In this document: positions 19,383 through 28,404 of the stretch, one piece after another
Position numbering within the stretch: position 1 is the stretch's first letter
How the letters are laid out: each line of letters opens with the position of its first letter
DNA from: an uncultured Saprospiraceae bacterium
Lineage (GTDB): Bacteria > Bacteroidota > Bacteroidia > Chitinophagales > Saprospiraceae
Direction of reading: 5' to 3'
NCBI GenBank assembly: GCA_937928405.1
Contig: CALFWZ010000082.1
Span: forward strand, 1 to 63,217
Length of the DNA: 63,217 nt
The notes under the pieces: model-generated
Database searches by the model: none
Seen by the model: the letters and a program-made list of their open reading frames with translations, nothing else
Told to the model about the DNA's origin: nothing
Translations under genes and position numbers: made by a program

Positions 19383-20585
19383 TTATTTCTTAAATGGTCG
19401 TCGTTGAATCCACTCGGGTGATTTGGGTTGTAGGTAATCAACCATATAATTCAGCAATCGATTAGAAAATTTTGATCGGTGACGGGCATAAAAATACATT
19501 TCTTGAGGCTCGGCTCCTATCGAACTTTTAATCTCTAATGCTGTTCTAGCAAAAATAATTTTTTCGACGCCCATCGAGATGCCATCTTTGGTAATATCAA
19601 ATAGAATATTGAGATAGGTTTGATAAATTCTATTTTGTTCGTAATCAATTCCCAGAAAATGGGCTTCCAACTCTTTGTAATTCTTGATCGTGGTATAATA
19701 TCCTATTAGCCGATCTTCTATATAATAACCCATTAGTTGGAAGCGGTGAGGGAACGCTCTTTTTAATTCTAAAAAATAATCTTCATGCAATTCCGCTGAA
19801 TTAAAATCTGAATTATTGGCAACCCCCATGTACAAATCGTGAATTCGTTTTTTATTGGCAATTAGGGCGTCCAAATCAAGGTTTTCTTTTCGGATCTGCG
19901 CACCTTTTTTAAAACCTCTTTTCATTCGGACCCGATACTTAGAAGAGAGACTGTCGATATAATCCTGAAAAGTTCGCCAATTCGGATCCAATTCAAAAAC
20001 CATATTCGGTTGCATGGTAAATTCTTGATAGTATTTACACAACGCCGGTCCTACTTCTTTTTTATTTTCAGCCTCCATTTCTTTAATTAAAATGGCACTC
20101 ACTTCGATGCCTTGTTCATCCAATTTGGGCAGCACGGCGTTGAGTCCTTTATGGAGAACATCTATTTTGTCAGCAATATTGATTTGAGAAGAAAAATAAA
20201 ATCCGTGTTCTCCAGTTAAGAGTAGATTCCCACAGACTAAAGTATAAAAGCTAATTTTTTCTGCTACTTTTTCTTTCACAAAATTACCGATACGCCCCAA
20301 GAGCCCGGCGTCCTCTTTTTCTTCTTGAATGTTTTGGTTAGCTCGAAATAATTGAATTTGTGCAATCGCGATTCCAACTGGCTCATTTTGTTGATAAAAT
20401 AATAAATAAGCAAATTGCATTTCTGTAGGAGGAAAATTTTCTAGTACAGCTAAATATGACCTTTGTAAAAATAGATTCTGCTTAGGGGCAAGCTGATCCC
20501 AGGCCTCCGGAACCGCCTCCATGGTTCGATACAAATGCACATCGGTATCATTACCCAAGCTTATTAATTCACTAGTGACGGTCAT
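19383..20585 (-). CDS. FemAB-like / GNAT-fold acyltransferase family protein
   Basis: A protein of 400 residues. The pattern NLFLQRSYLAVLENFPPTEMQFAYLLFY, NEPVGIAIAQIQLF and the later KYRVRMKRGFKKGAQ...DLYMGVANNSDFN...ELKRAFPHRFQLMGYYIEDRLIGYYTTIKN...HFLGIDYEQN resembles the double-GNAT FemAB / peptidoglycan-bridge-like group. No signal peptide or membrane segment is seen, so it should be cytoplasmic. The substrate (aminoacyl-tRNA, lipid or other) cannot be told. It stands alone, with 144 bp to the next gene. Confidence 0.6.
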   Translation of the reverse strand: MTVTSELISLGNDTDVHLYRTMEAVPEAWDQLAPKQNLFLQRSYLAVLENFPPTEMQFAYLLFYQQNEPVGIAIAQIQLFRANQNIQEEKEDAGLLGRIGNFVKEKVAEKISFYTLVCGNLLLTGEHGFYFSSQINIADKIDVLHKGLNAVLPKLDEQGIEVSAILIKEMEAENKKEVGPALCKYYQEFTMQPNMVFELDPNWRTFQDYIDSLSSKYRVRMKRGFKKGAQIRKENLDLDALIANKKRIHDLYMGVANNSDFNSAELHEDYFLELKRAFPHRFQLMGYYIEDRLIGYYTTIKNYKELEAHFLGIDYEQNRIYQTYLNILFDITKDGISMGVEKIIFARTALEIKSSIGAEPQEMYFYARHRSKFSNRLLNYMVDYLQPKSPEWIQRRPFKK

Positions 20586-20729
20586 TCAAATAACTAAATA
20601 AAAAATTTATGTTGATTAGTTGGTCTGGCCTTTCTATAAAAATAGACAAATGACTTATCCATATACAAGAACTACTTAGGTTGGCATAAAGTTGTGAAAA
20701 ATTATTAGAGAATAAAAGTGCAGAATGGA

Positions 20730-21353
20730 CTACTGCTCTACCTTTTCACCGATCTGCCATTTTTTTATCTCTTGTAAGGCATGATGTTCATTTTCCCAAC
20801 CTTTTAATTTGGTGCTGCCAAGACCTTTATAATTCAGAAACCACGTCTCCACAATGCGCATTCCGGCATTGTATTTTATTAAAAAATCCTCAAATCCGTC
20901 TACTTGAATGATTTGTAGGCTGGTATCGACCGGTACGGCAATGATTTTTGTATCAATTTCTCCCTCATCAATCAAATTTAAGGTAGCAATCGGACGGATG
21001 GCGAGCAGTGTTCCAGTTGGTTGAGCAGGGGCGATAACCAGCACATCCAGCGCATCTCCATCCCCTCCTCGCTCTTGGTCCATCATCGTAGAGGGGATAA
21101 AACCGTAATTAGCTGGATAAGGCAAAAAGTCGATTATCCGATCTTTTCCATCCATCTGATCAGTCTCAAATCGTTTATTTTCAGGATTAAATTCGATTTT
21201 TTGGTTGGTTCCGGCTGGAATTTCAATCACTGCATTGATGGCTCCTGTTTCGGTGATGGCGGGTGCACGATATACATCCCCTTCTCCAGACTGACAGGCA
21301 AAAAACTGGCAGAAAACAATTACTATTAAAACTACTTTGAGATTCTTGGTCAT
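20730..21353 (-). CDS. ppa: Exported (lipoprotein-type) family I inorganic pyrophosphatase
   Basis: A protein of 207 residues. The catalytic core of family I PPase is clear: VIEIPAGTNQKIEF, YPANYGFIPST, GGDGDALDVLVIAP (the three metal-binding Asp) and the C-terminal LKGWEN. It would hydrolyse PPi to two phosphates. The odd point is the N-terminus: residues 1-20 form a hydrophobic signal with a Cys in FFAC-QSGEG, close to a lipobox although the -3 residue is Phe. The signature position normally Pro/Glu in DxDPxD is Ala. A membrane-anchored or periplasmic PPase is inferred; a second cytoplasmic PPase would be expected elsewhere. Confidence 0.85.
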   Translation of the reverse strand: MTKNLKVVLIVIVFCQFFACQSGEGDVYRAPAITETGAINAVIEIPAGTNQKIEFNPENKRFETDQMDGKDRIIDFLPYPANYGFIPSTMMDQERGGDGDALDVLVIAPAQPTGTLLAIRPIATLNLIDEGEIDTKIIAVPVDTSLQIIQVDGFEDFLIKYNAGMRIVETWFLNYKGLGSTKLKGWENEHHALQEIKKWQIGEKVEQ

Positions 21354-21459
21354 AAGAGTTCAAAAGTAATTAAAATATCCTTACTTTACTCGATTATGTA
21401 AACCTCCATTAAATATGGAATTTGTAGTCATGGGGACTTTTAGACCCACAATGAATGGT

Positions 21460-21467
21460 TACTTTTG
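21460..21467 (+). promoter_or_regulatory. Candidate promoter -7 box for the arsenosugar gene pair
   Basis: TACTTTTG matches the Bacteroidota -7 consensus TAnnTTTG, 43 nt before the ATG at 21511. A TTTA at 21438-21441 sits near the -33 position but is not a full TTTG. Confidence 0.45.
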
Positions 21468-21510
21468 AAAGTTAAGTAATACCATCTTTATAGAATCAAA
21501 AAATAAAATT

Positions 21511-21849
21511 ATGAGCAAGGACACTTATTTTGATCCAGCAGACCTGAAAAAATTTGGAAATATTACGGACTACCAAGAGCCGATGGGTAAGAAATTTTTC
21601 GATTATTACGGAGAGGTTTTTAAAGAAGGGGCCTTGACTGAAAGAGAAAAAGCATTGATTGCCTTAGGGGTAGCACATGCTTTACAATGTCCTTATTGTA
21701 TCGATGCTTACTCTAGTACTTGCCTCGTCAAAGGGGCGGATGAAGAACAAATGATGGAGGCCGTACATGTAGCCGCAGCTATCCGAGCGGGGACGACACT
21801 CGTCTATAGTACGCAAATGATGAAGCACGTGGATAAGCTAAGTATGTAA
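21511..21849 (+). CDS. Arsenosugar biosynthesis-associated AhpD/carboxymuconolactone decarboxylase-like protein
   Basis: A protein of 112 residues with an AhpD-fold core: EREKALIALGVAHALQCPYCIDAYSSTCL includes the CPYC redox pair and a conserved Glu/His environment. Small proteins of this type lie directly upstream of the radical SAM protein ArsS in many bacteria and are named arsenosugar biosynthesis-associated peroxidase-like proteins. ArsS follows here after 153 bp in the same direction, which supports that assignment. The direct chemical role is not established; a peroxidase or thiol redox helper is inferred. Confidence 0.8.
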   Translation: MSKDTYFDPADLKKFGNITDYQEPMGKKFFDYYGEVFKEGALTEREKALIALGVAHALQCPYCIDAYSSTCLVKGADEEQMMEAVHVAAAIRAGTTLVYSTQMMKHVDKLSM

Positions 21850-22002
21850 CGGAGGAATGTCACCAACCTACTGGCAACATCAAAAAAGCAAGTCTAGGAG
21901 CGATAGTCAGCTAAAACGGATGTATTGAGAAGGGTGCTAGGTACACTTTGTACTGAGTGTTTTTTCTTTTAAAAAATCAAAAAAAATTAATAACTAACAG
22001 AA

Positions 22003-23076
22003 ATGGGTGTTAAACAGAAATCAAAATCACTAAAAGCGAGAGATAATAATTTATCAGATAGTTTTTTTCAATTGGATGTCCTAAATGGGCGTCAATTGAT
22101 GGAAGAACAATTTCCAAGTTTCGTTGGCAAAGTGAATAATTTGGGGCATCAGCCATTGAAATCTACTGGAATTCAGATTTTTCAACTTAACATTGGTAAA
22201 CTTTGTAATCAAACTTGTTCGCATTGCCACGTGGATGCAGGGCCGGATCGAAAGGAAGAAAACATGAACCGCGCTACCCTTGAGCGCTGTCTGGAAATAA
22301 TTGGGAGTACACCAACGATCACTACGGTAGATATTACAGGAGGTGCTCCTGAGATGAATCCACATTTTCGTTGGTTTGTTGAAGCATGTACCAAACTGGG
22401 TAAACAAGTAATTGACCGATGTAATTTGACCATTATCATGGCCAATAAAAAATACCACGATCTACCCCAGTTTTTGGCAAAACATAAAGTGCAAGTGGTT
22501 TCTTCTCTACCCTATTTTTCTAAAAAAAGAACAGATAGTCAACGAGGAGATGGTGTTTTTGAAGATTCGATTAAAGCGCTACAAATGCTCAATGAAGTTG
22601 GGTATGGAAAAGAAGGTACTGGGCTAGAACTACATCTGGTGTACAATCCAGCGGGTGCTTTTTTACCGGACAATCAAGAAAATTTACAAGCAGAATTTAA
22701 ACGACAATTAAGTCGCAAATACAATATTGTTTTTAATAATCTTTTTGCCATTACGAATTTACCCATTGCCCGATTTTTGGAATACCTGATTGAAAGCGAC
22801 AACTATAAAGATTATATGCAGGCCTTGGTCGAGGCGTTTAATCCAGCTACCGTCATGGGATTAATGTGTAGAAATACGATCTCTGTAAGTTGGGATGGAC
22901 ATTTATATGATTGTGATTTTAATCAAATGCTGGATCTCAAGGTGGCTGTTCCCGGATCAACCCATTTAGATAGTTTTGATGCTAATAAATTGCAGGAAAG
23001 AAATATTGTTTTAAATCAACATTGCTATGGATGTACGGCAGGAGCGGGTTCTAGTTGTGGTGGGGAGATTACGTAG
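22003..23076 (+). CDS. arsS: Arsenosugar biosynthesis radical SAM protein ArsS
   Basis: A protein of 357 residues. The radical SAM Cys motif CNQTCSHCH (CxxxCxxC) lies near residues 67-74, followed by the GGAPEMN element. The Cys-rich C-terminal region (CRNTISVSWDGHLYDCDFNQMLD, then HCYGCTAGAGSSCGG) is typical of ArsS. Some family members carry selenocysteine there, but here every position is a Cys codon and no in-frame TGA occurs. ArsS attaches the 5'-deoxyadenosyl group to methylated arsenic to start arsenosugar formation. The usual methyltransferase ArsM is not beside it, so it must be elsewhere or missing. Confidence 0.88.
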   Translation: MGVKQKSKSLKARDNNLSDSFFQLDVLNGRQLMEEQFPSFVGKVNNLGHQPLKSTGIQIFQLNIGKLCNQTCSHCHVDAGPDRKEENMNRATLERCLEIIGSTPTITTVDITGGAPEMNPHFRWFVEACTKLGKQVIDRCNLTIIMANKKYHDLPQFLAKHKVQVVSSLPYFSKKRTDSQRGDGVFEDSIKALQMLNEVGYGKEGTGLELHLVYNPAGAFLPDNQENLQAEFKRQLSRKYNIVFNNLFAITNLPIARFLEYLIESDNYKDYMQALVEAFNPATVMGLMCRNTISVSWDGHLYDCDFNQMLDLKVAVPGSTHLDSFDANKLQERNIVLNQHCYGCTAGAGSSCGGEIT

Positions 23077-23219
23077 CATTCAATCAACTTCAATTGAAAT
23101 TTAGGGAAGCAAATAACAAGAGACTGGGATGTTTGATTTGTAAAAAAAACTTATGCAATATTGGATATTATTGAATCACCATCGTTTTTAACATTTCAAA
23201 ATAGATAAAGATCAACTGT

Positions 23220-24539
23220 TTAACGAACCATTATTTTTTGTGGTCGTGTTGTGCTCGTTGGACTTTTTAGCTGAATAAAATACATTCCGGGAGTATCTGG
23301 TGCCATAAATTCTCGAGTTAGTCCAATTGTTTCTACCTGTAATAAATGTCCTACTACATCGTATATATAAACCGCTAAATTTACGGATTCCGTGTTTAAG
23401 TTTTTAATCGTTAGAAACTGATTTTTGCCGATGGGATTTGGAAAAAGCACCACTTCCTCTTCTTTGGTCAATTCCGTATTATTAACAAGTTCTCCTTTCT
23501 GGTAATATTCTTCGCGATAATTTTCTAAGGCAAATTGCCCCATATCCAATTGGTATAAAAATAAAGATTCTTCAAAACGGACTTGATTTTCATCCAAATC
23601 AAAGTACTTAAAATATTGTCTCGTTATTATTTGATCTAATGTTGTTAAACTATAATCATAGGTTATAATCGAATCTGGTAAACCACTATAAATATTTCGT
23701 CCTGCATACTCTTCCGTTCTTCCACTACTACTCCATCCACTATTATTCCAAGAATCAAGATTTCGTATTATGCGATTTTGAATATGATCGTAGGAAAAAA
23801 TTGACCGAGTCAAATTTTGACAATTGATGGTATCTGGAAAGTTATAAAGACAATAGATAACAGTATCCTGTAGATCATCCTCATTATAAGCAATCGTAAA
23901 TTTATCAGAAAAGAAAATATCACCTGTACTGTTACCGGTCAAGCTCAATATTTCAATTGGTTGATTGTTATCATTATAATTAATCCTATCTCCGAAAGTA
24001 AATACAAAATTTCCGGCCTCATTACTGTTTGAATAGGATTGCCTGGTTCGATTGCCCACGGCGTCATAAATATTCTCTAGTAATTCTTGATTTCTCCATT
24101 CGTTATTATCCCAAACTTGGGTCAGTTGGGTCAGCAATTGATCGTCATTATTATAGTCGATGGAGATCTTTTTACTATTTTCCCAATTAGCATTAGTGAA
24201 TAATTCCGTTAAGATTTCTGTTGGATATTCATTGTCAAAACTAGTAGTAATTCGTTTACTATTTTCCCAAAAACCGTTTAAAAAAATCTGAATAACTTCC
24301 TGTTCTTGATCATCCGAATAGGTAAAAGTCGAGCGTTCGTTCTCTCTACGAATTTCCAATAATTCGTCCTCTGCATTATAAGAATATCCTGCGTAAGATA
24401 TCACCTCAATTGGATTTCCGACAAAATCTACTGACCTAAAAAAGGAATAGGAGCTATCTATTCGCAAAGGAATAAAGTCCTGTGCACTTGCCAATAAGCT
24501 AAACACAGAACAGCATATCAAGATGTGTATTCTCTTCAT
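23220..24539 (-). CDS. Secreted protein with T9SS type A sorting domain and YD-like repeats
   Basis: Taken from the ATG at 24539, which gives a proper signal peptide (KRIHILICCSVFSLLASAQ); the frame is open to 24614. The middle part has repeats of about 45 residues such as 'ENSKRITTSFDNEYPTEI', 'ENSKKISIDYNNDDQLL' and 'YDAVGNRTRQSYSNSN', a YD/RHS-like text pattern typical of secreted Bacteroidota proteins. The last ~75 residues (VVLFPNPIGKNQFLTIKN, VYIYDVVGHLL, TPGMYFIQL, KIMVR) are a type A T9SS sorting domain. It is predicted to be exported and released or anchored at the surface. Function unknown. Confidence 0.8.
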   Translation of the reverse strand: MKRIHILICCSVFSLLASAQDFIPLRIDSSYSFFRSVDFVGNPIEVISYAGYSYNAEDELLEIRRENERSTFTYSDDQEQEVIQIFLNGFWENSKRITTSFDNEYPTEILTELFTNANWENSKKISIDYNNDDQLLTQLTQVWDNNEWRNQELLENIYDAVGNRTRQSYSNSNEAGNFVFTFGDRINYNDNNQPIEILSLTGNSTGDIFFSDKFTIAYNEDDLQDTVIYCLYNFPDTINCQNLTRSIFSYDHIQNRIIRNLDSWNNSGWSSSGRTEEYAGRNIYSGLPDSIITYDYSLTTLDQIITRQYFKYFDLDENQVRFEESLFLYQLDMGQFALENYREEYYQKGELVNNTELTKEEEVVLFPNPIGKNQFLTIKNLNTESVNLAVYIYDVVGHLLQVETIGLTREFMAPDTPGMYFIQLKSPTSTTRPQKIMVR

Positions 24540-24981
24540 AAATAATAAAAATAATTGCAGTATATCAAACACTACTATGAATTGCTTGAAGTCAAACAAT
24601 TCGTAATTAGGCATAAAGTAAAAAATGGAGCTTAGGGGACTGTTAAGTCAAGGGATTGTTTTGTCTAAAGGATTGGAGTATTCAGAATCTGTTATAGGTT
24701 CTTTGTAAAGATAATAAAATTACGTTTAAAAAAAAACTATTATCGAATACTTAATTTATTGAATCTAAAAAATTGGTCATTCGACTGCTCGTATATCATT
24801 CGATCTATATGAATCATAGGTGAGATTTAGTTAGTAAAACGATAAGGACCTTATCGTTTTACTAACTATTAATCAGGGGTTGAAACATGGAATATGGAAC
24901 ATCCACTAAACCTTTCGCTCGGTCGATATTCCGCATTCCTCTCCCCTTTGATTCTAAATAATTATTGATCCACTTTACAGA
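24540..24981. other. Gene-free spacer with a large perfect palindrome
   Basis: About 440 bp. The main structure is a 41-bp inverted repeat at 24828-24868 (listed separately). The rest is AT-rich with no convincing gene, and no clear promoter for the secreted protein was found. Confidence 0.5.
24828..24868. repeat. 41-bp perfect inverted repeat (20-bp arms, 1-nt centre)
   Basis: The left arm TAGTTAGTAAAACGATAAGG (24828-24847) and its exact reverse complement (24849-24868) flank a single A. It sits 114 nt downstream of ytxJ. It could be a hairpin that ends or protects the ytxJ transcript, but neither strand has a following T tract. A protein-binding palindrome is an alternative. Confidence 0.8.
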
Positions 24982-25371
24982 TTAAATATTAGCTAGTGCA
25001 TTGTTGACTGCGGTCGCATCAATAGCATGATGGGAAGTATTATAAACCGCTTGGCCATCTTTAACCAAGATGATTTGCGGAGACTGATGAATTACGTCCA
25101 AGGTTTCTGCAATTAAATTAGAAACAGAACGATGATTTAATAAATCCAAATAATAGAAATCCATTTTAGCTGGATCAATATCCCATTCAGCCTCTAGACG
25201 ATGCTTCGCTCCGGCGCTGATACCACAGGTAGTGCTGTGCTTAAAAAGCATCACTGGTCTTTCGTGAGAGCCCTGGATTACTTCTTTTAGTTGTGCTTCG
25301 CTATCCAAGGTTTTCCAATTGGCATGTAAATTTTCTTTTTGCGAATTTCTTAAATTATCTAAAAATCCCAT
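24982..25371 (-). CDS. ytxJ: Bacillithiol system monothiol bacilliredoxin YtxJ
   Basis: A protein of 129 residues with a thioredoxin-like fold. VMLFKHSTTCGISAGAKHRLE carries the single active Cys of the YtxJ family, and the cis-Pro segment SPQIILVKDGQAVYNTSHHAI follows. YtxJ-type proteins are thought to remove bacillithiol from mixed disulfides. Their presence implies bacillithiol as the low-molecular-weight thiol, as is common in Bacteroidota. No signal peptide; cytoplasmic. Single gene. Confidence 0.9.
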   Translation of the reverse strand: MGFLDNLRNSQKENLHANWKTLDSEAQLKEVIQGSHERPVMLFKHSTTCGISAGAKHRLEAEWDIDPAKMDFYYLDLLNHRSVSNLIAETLDVIHQSPQIILVKDGQAVYNTSHHAIDATAVNNALANI

Positions 25372-25615
25372 CTTGATATTTTTATAATGCTTTTAATGAA
25401 TGAAGTTGTTTATTAGGGTAAAGACAAAAAGTTTACCATATTCTATGATTACTTAGCTAGTTTACCCATACACGCTTACTCTGCTATAACAGCATTTTTA
25501 TCCCAATGTTCGCAATATATTCTATATTTTCACTTCTACATTTTTAAAGTTAAAAAAATGGTAAAAAAGAAGTTCTTTTGTAGCACCGTTTTGATTGAAT
25601 AAAATTAGGTATCGT

Positions 25616-26299
25616 ATGCAACTTAAAAAGATACAAGAATCCATTGAAGTTTATAAGGATTTTCTAAAAAACGCTCCAGAACAACGAGAATTGTTCTCTT
25701 GGGAATCTCAAAATATTTTTCAAAAAAATTGGGATATCGAAGCGCCAGACTTTGGAAAAATGTTCGATAATAGTCTAGAAAATACCCATACACGTCGCTG
25801 GTGGACGGGAGATAATTTTAAACCAAAAGCTCGAATCTTAGCGTTTATCAACCAAAATTCGGACTTTGTCCGTGCCATGTTCAGGGAATTATTTGATGAA
25901 TCCAAACCCATCGAAAACCGAATTTCAAAATTTCAATTTGGTTGCGAAGTAATGATGCAAGACTATAAAGAAGATCATCCTACCAGCATAGAGAACAATC
26001 ATTACCATCTTGAAAATCACGTCATCTCTATGTATCTTTCTTTTCGATATCCTTCCAAATATCCAGTTTATTTTTATCCCGAATTTGCCAGTATGATGAA
26101 AAAAATTGGCAGTACCAAGATTCCAGAACAACATGAGATGGAGCGTTTCTTTAAGATCACCAAAACCCTCACGACCTATTTACATAAAGATGCGAAACTG
26201 ATTTCGCTACACCAAAAATCAATAAACGCCGCTCCACTCTACCAAGCAGAATCGATGTTATTAGTAACAGATTTTTATAGATATATTGGACTCCAATAA
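25616..26299 (+). CDS. Stand-alone McrB N-terminal-like domain protein (hypothetical)
   Basis: About 227 residues from the ATG at 25616 (a TTG at 25595 would add seven). The text 'FSWESQNIFQKNWDIEAPDFGKMFDNSL', 'RRWWTGDNFKPKARILAFI', 'NNHYHLENHVISMYLSFRYPSKYP' and 'ERFFKITKTLTTYL' resembles the N-terminal region found before the AAA+ GTPase domain in McrB-like restriction proteins of Bacteroidota. Here no AAA module follows; the frame stops and the next gene is unrelated. It may be a remnant or a free DNA-reader domain. The assignment rests on remembered sequence patterns, so treat it as tentative. Confidence 0.5.
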   Translation: MQLKKIQESIEVYKDFLKNAPEQRELFSWESQNIFQKNWDIEAPDFGKMFDNSLENTHTRRWWTGDNFKPKARILAFINQNSDFVRAMFRELFDESKPIENRISKFQFGCEVMMQDYKEDHPTSIENNHYHLENHVISMYLSFRYPSKYPVYFYPEFASMMKKIGSTKIPEQHEMERFFKITKTLTTYLHKDAKLISLHQKSINAAPLYQAESMLLVTDFYRYIGLQ

Positions 26300-26475
26300 T
26301 ATTCCTTATTTTTTATACTTCTAGTTATGAATTCGCTAATAAAATTGTATTTCTAGCGGTAAACCTTTCAAGAAAATTGTCTAAAGACCAATTTCATTTT
26401 CTTATAAATCAAACCATAATAAATTGATTATCAGATAACTACGACAAATAATCCTATTTACCAGATAACGAAATA

Positions 26476-28305
26476 ATGAAAAATCACCACTACCTTTTAT
26501 ATAGTTGTATTCTATTAAATTTATTTTACGTATCCTGTAAAAATATAACTGAAGAAGACACCATTTTAAAGATACCAAAATGGGAGAAAACGACCCTTAC
26601 TTTTGATGGAATTACGACCAGTGAAGCAGCCACAGAAAATCCATTCCTTGATTATAGACTTAATGTCACTTTTACGCATCCTGAAAAATCTATTACTATT
26701 CCCGGGTTTTATGCAGCAGATGGAAAGGCAGCAGAAACCAGTGCCGATAGTGGTAAAATTTGGAAGGTTCATTTTAGACCTGATAAGGAAGGAACTTGGA
26801 ATTATAAAATTTCATTTAGGAAAGGAAAGGATATTGCTATTTCTGATGATACTACGGCGGGCACTCCTGAAAATTTAGATGGTCAAACTGGCATCATAGA
26901 AGTAACTTCCAATTCAAATTCAGAAGGTCGATTAGAATATGTTGAAAAACGATATTTACAATATACGGAGTCTGGAAGATATTTTATCAAAGGAGGTGCT
27001 GGTAGTCCAGAAAATGTTTTAGGATATAAAGATATTGATGGAACCGTGCGAGGAAAATCACCAGAAGAAAAAAAGGGAGAAGCAACAGCAAACAAAGAAT
27101 TGCATCATTTTGAAAAACATTTAAAAGATTGGAAAATAGGAGATCCAACTTGGCAAGGCGAAAAAGGCAAAAGCTTGATAGGTGGTTTAAATTATCTTGC
27201 TTCTAAAGGACTAAATAGTCTTTATTTCATTACCATGAATATTGATGGCGATGGTAAGGATGTTTATCCATATACTTCTTATGATGAACGATTTCGATTT
27301 GATTGTTCAAAATTAGATCAGTGGGAAATCATCTTTGACCATATGGATCGTTTGGGTATTATGATGCATGTTATTCTACAAGAAACTGAAAATGAATTAT
27401 TATTAGACGAAGGCGATACCAAGTACGAAAGAAAGCTATACCTCCGCGAGATGATTGCTCGTTTTGCACACCATCCCAGACTTATGTGGAATATAGGGGA
27501 AGAAAATGGTCCCGTTCATTGGTTTCCTAAAGGCCAAAGCACCCTTCAACAAAAAGCGATGATTGAGTATCTTAAAAACCATGACCCATATAAAAATCTA
27601 GTAGTTGTTCATTCTCATGCAGACACCCAAACTAGAGATAAATTATTTGATAAATTATTGGGTTATCCAGCTTTGGAAGGAATGTCTATGCAAGTGGATA
27701 GAAAAATTGCTATCCATGAAGCCGTAAAAAAATGGATTAAAAATTCGGCCAAAGCCAAGCAGCAATGGGTCGTATCTATGGACGAAAATGGCCCTTGGTG
27801 GAGAGGCGTAGATCCTGATGATCGGCTAGATAATAATCAAGATACAGTGCGGGCAGAAGCACTCTGGGGTACTTTGATGGCGGGTGGCGCAGGTACAGAA
27901 TGGTATTTCGGAGCAAAAAATCATAGTAATGATTTGAACTGCGAAGATTGGCGAACTAGAGATCGGATGTGGACTTATACGAATCATGCACTTTTATTTT
28001 TTCAAAGGCATATTCCTTTCTACGAAATGGAAAGTCACGACGAGTTGATTAGGGGAGATCAAGGATATTGTTTTGCAAAAAAAGAGAGGACTTATGTAGT
28101 GTATTTGCTCTATGGTGGAACAGGAACTATTGATTTAACAGATGCTGTTGGCAGTTATTCTGTGCAGTGGTATAATCCACGAACTGGTGGTGAACTACAA
28201 GAAGGTTCTATTAAAAAATTAAAAGGAGGAGCTACCGTTTCATTCGGAAATCCTCCTACCGATCAGGATAAAGACTGGGCGGTATTAATTAAAAAGAATA
28301 ATTAA
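26476..28305 (+). CDS. DUF5060 glycoside hydrolase-like lipoprotein
   Basis: A protein of 609 residues with a lipoprotein signal (LLNLFYVSC, Cys at ~21). Residues ~35-140 are a DUF5060 beta-sandwich (WEKTTLTFDG, NPFLDYRLNVTFTHPEKSITIPGFYAADG, WKVHFRPDKEGTWNYKISF). Residues ~170-520 look like a (beta/alpha)8 barrel (YFITMNIDGDGKDVYPY, MHVILQETENELLL, RFAHHPRLMWNIGEENG with a likely acid/base Glu, WVVSMDENGPW with a second Glu). The last ~80 residues are a small beta domain often called putative collagen-binding (YSVQWYNPRTGGELQEG). It probably acts on a polysaccharide in the periplasm or at the surface. No SusC/SusD genes are nearby. Confidence 0.8.
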   Translation: MKNHHYLLYSCILLNLFYVSCKNITEEDTILKIPKWEKTTLTFDGITTSEAATENPFLDYRLNVTFTHPEKSITIPGFYAADGKAAETSADSGKIWKVHFRPDKEGTWNYKISFRKGKDIAISDDTTAGTPENLDGQTGIIEVTSNSNSEGRLEYVEKRYLQYTESGRYFIKGGAGSPENVLGYKDIDGTVRGKSPEEKKGEATANKELHHFEKHLKDWKIGDPTWQGEKGKSLIGGLNYLASKGLNSLYFITMNIDGDGKDVYPYTSYDERFRFDCSKLDQWEIIFDHMDRLGIMMHVILQETENELLLDEGDTKYERKLYLREMIARFAHHPRLMWNIGEENGPVHWFPKGQSTLQQKAMIEYLKNHDPYKNLVVVHSHADTQTRDKLFDKLLGYPALEGMSMQVDRKIAIHEAVKKWIKNSAKAKQQWVVSMDENGPWWRGVDPDDRLDNNQDTVRAEALWGTLMAGGAGTEWYFGAKNHSNDLNCEDWRTRDRMWTYTNHALLFFQRHIPFYEMESHDELIRGDQGYCFAKKERTYVVYLLYGGTGTIDLTDAVGSYSVQWYNPRTGGELQEGSIKKLKGGATVSFGNPPTDQDKDWAVLIKKNN

Positions 28306-28404
28306 AAAATTTAGTGTCCTAAAAGTAAAGAAAAGGGTTTTATTACAGAAGTTGTTTAAGAATGAAGCACAATAGCTGCGGATAAATCATTGATTGCCAA
28401 TACT

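Noticed and set aside
22081..22458. 125-codon minus-strand frame
   Set aside because: It is antisense to arsS, which has full radical SAM motifs.
22003..23076. ArsS as a selenoprotein
   Set aside because: Some relatives use selenocysteine in the Cys-rich tail, but here all those codons are Cys and there is no internal TGA.
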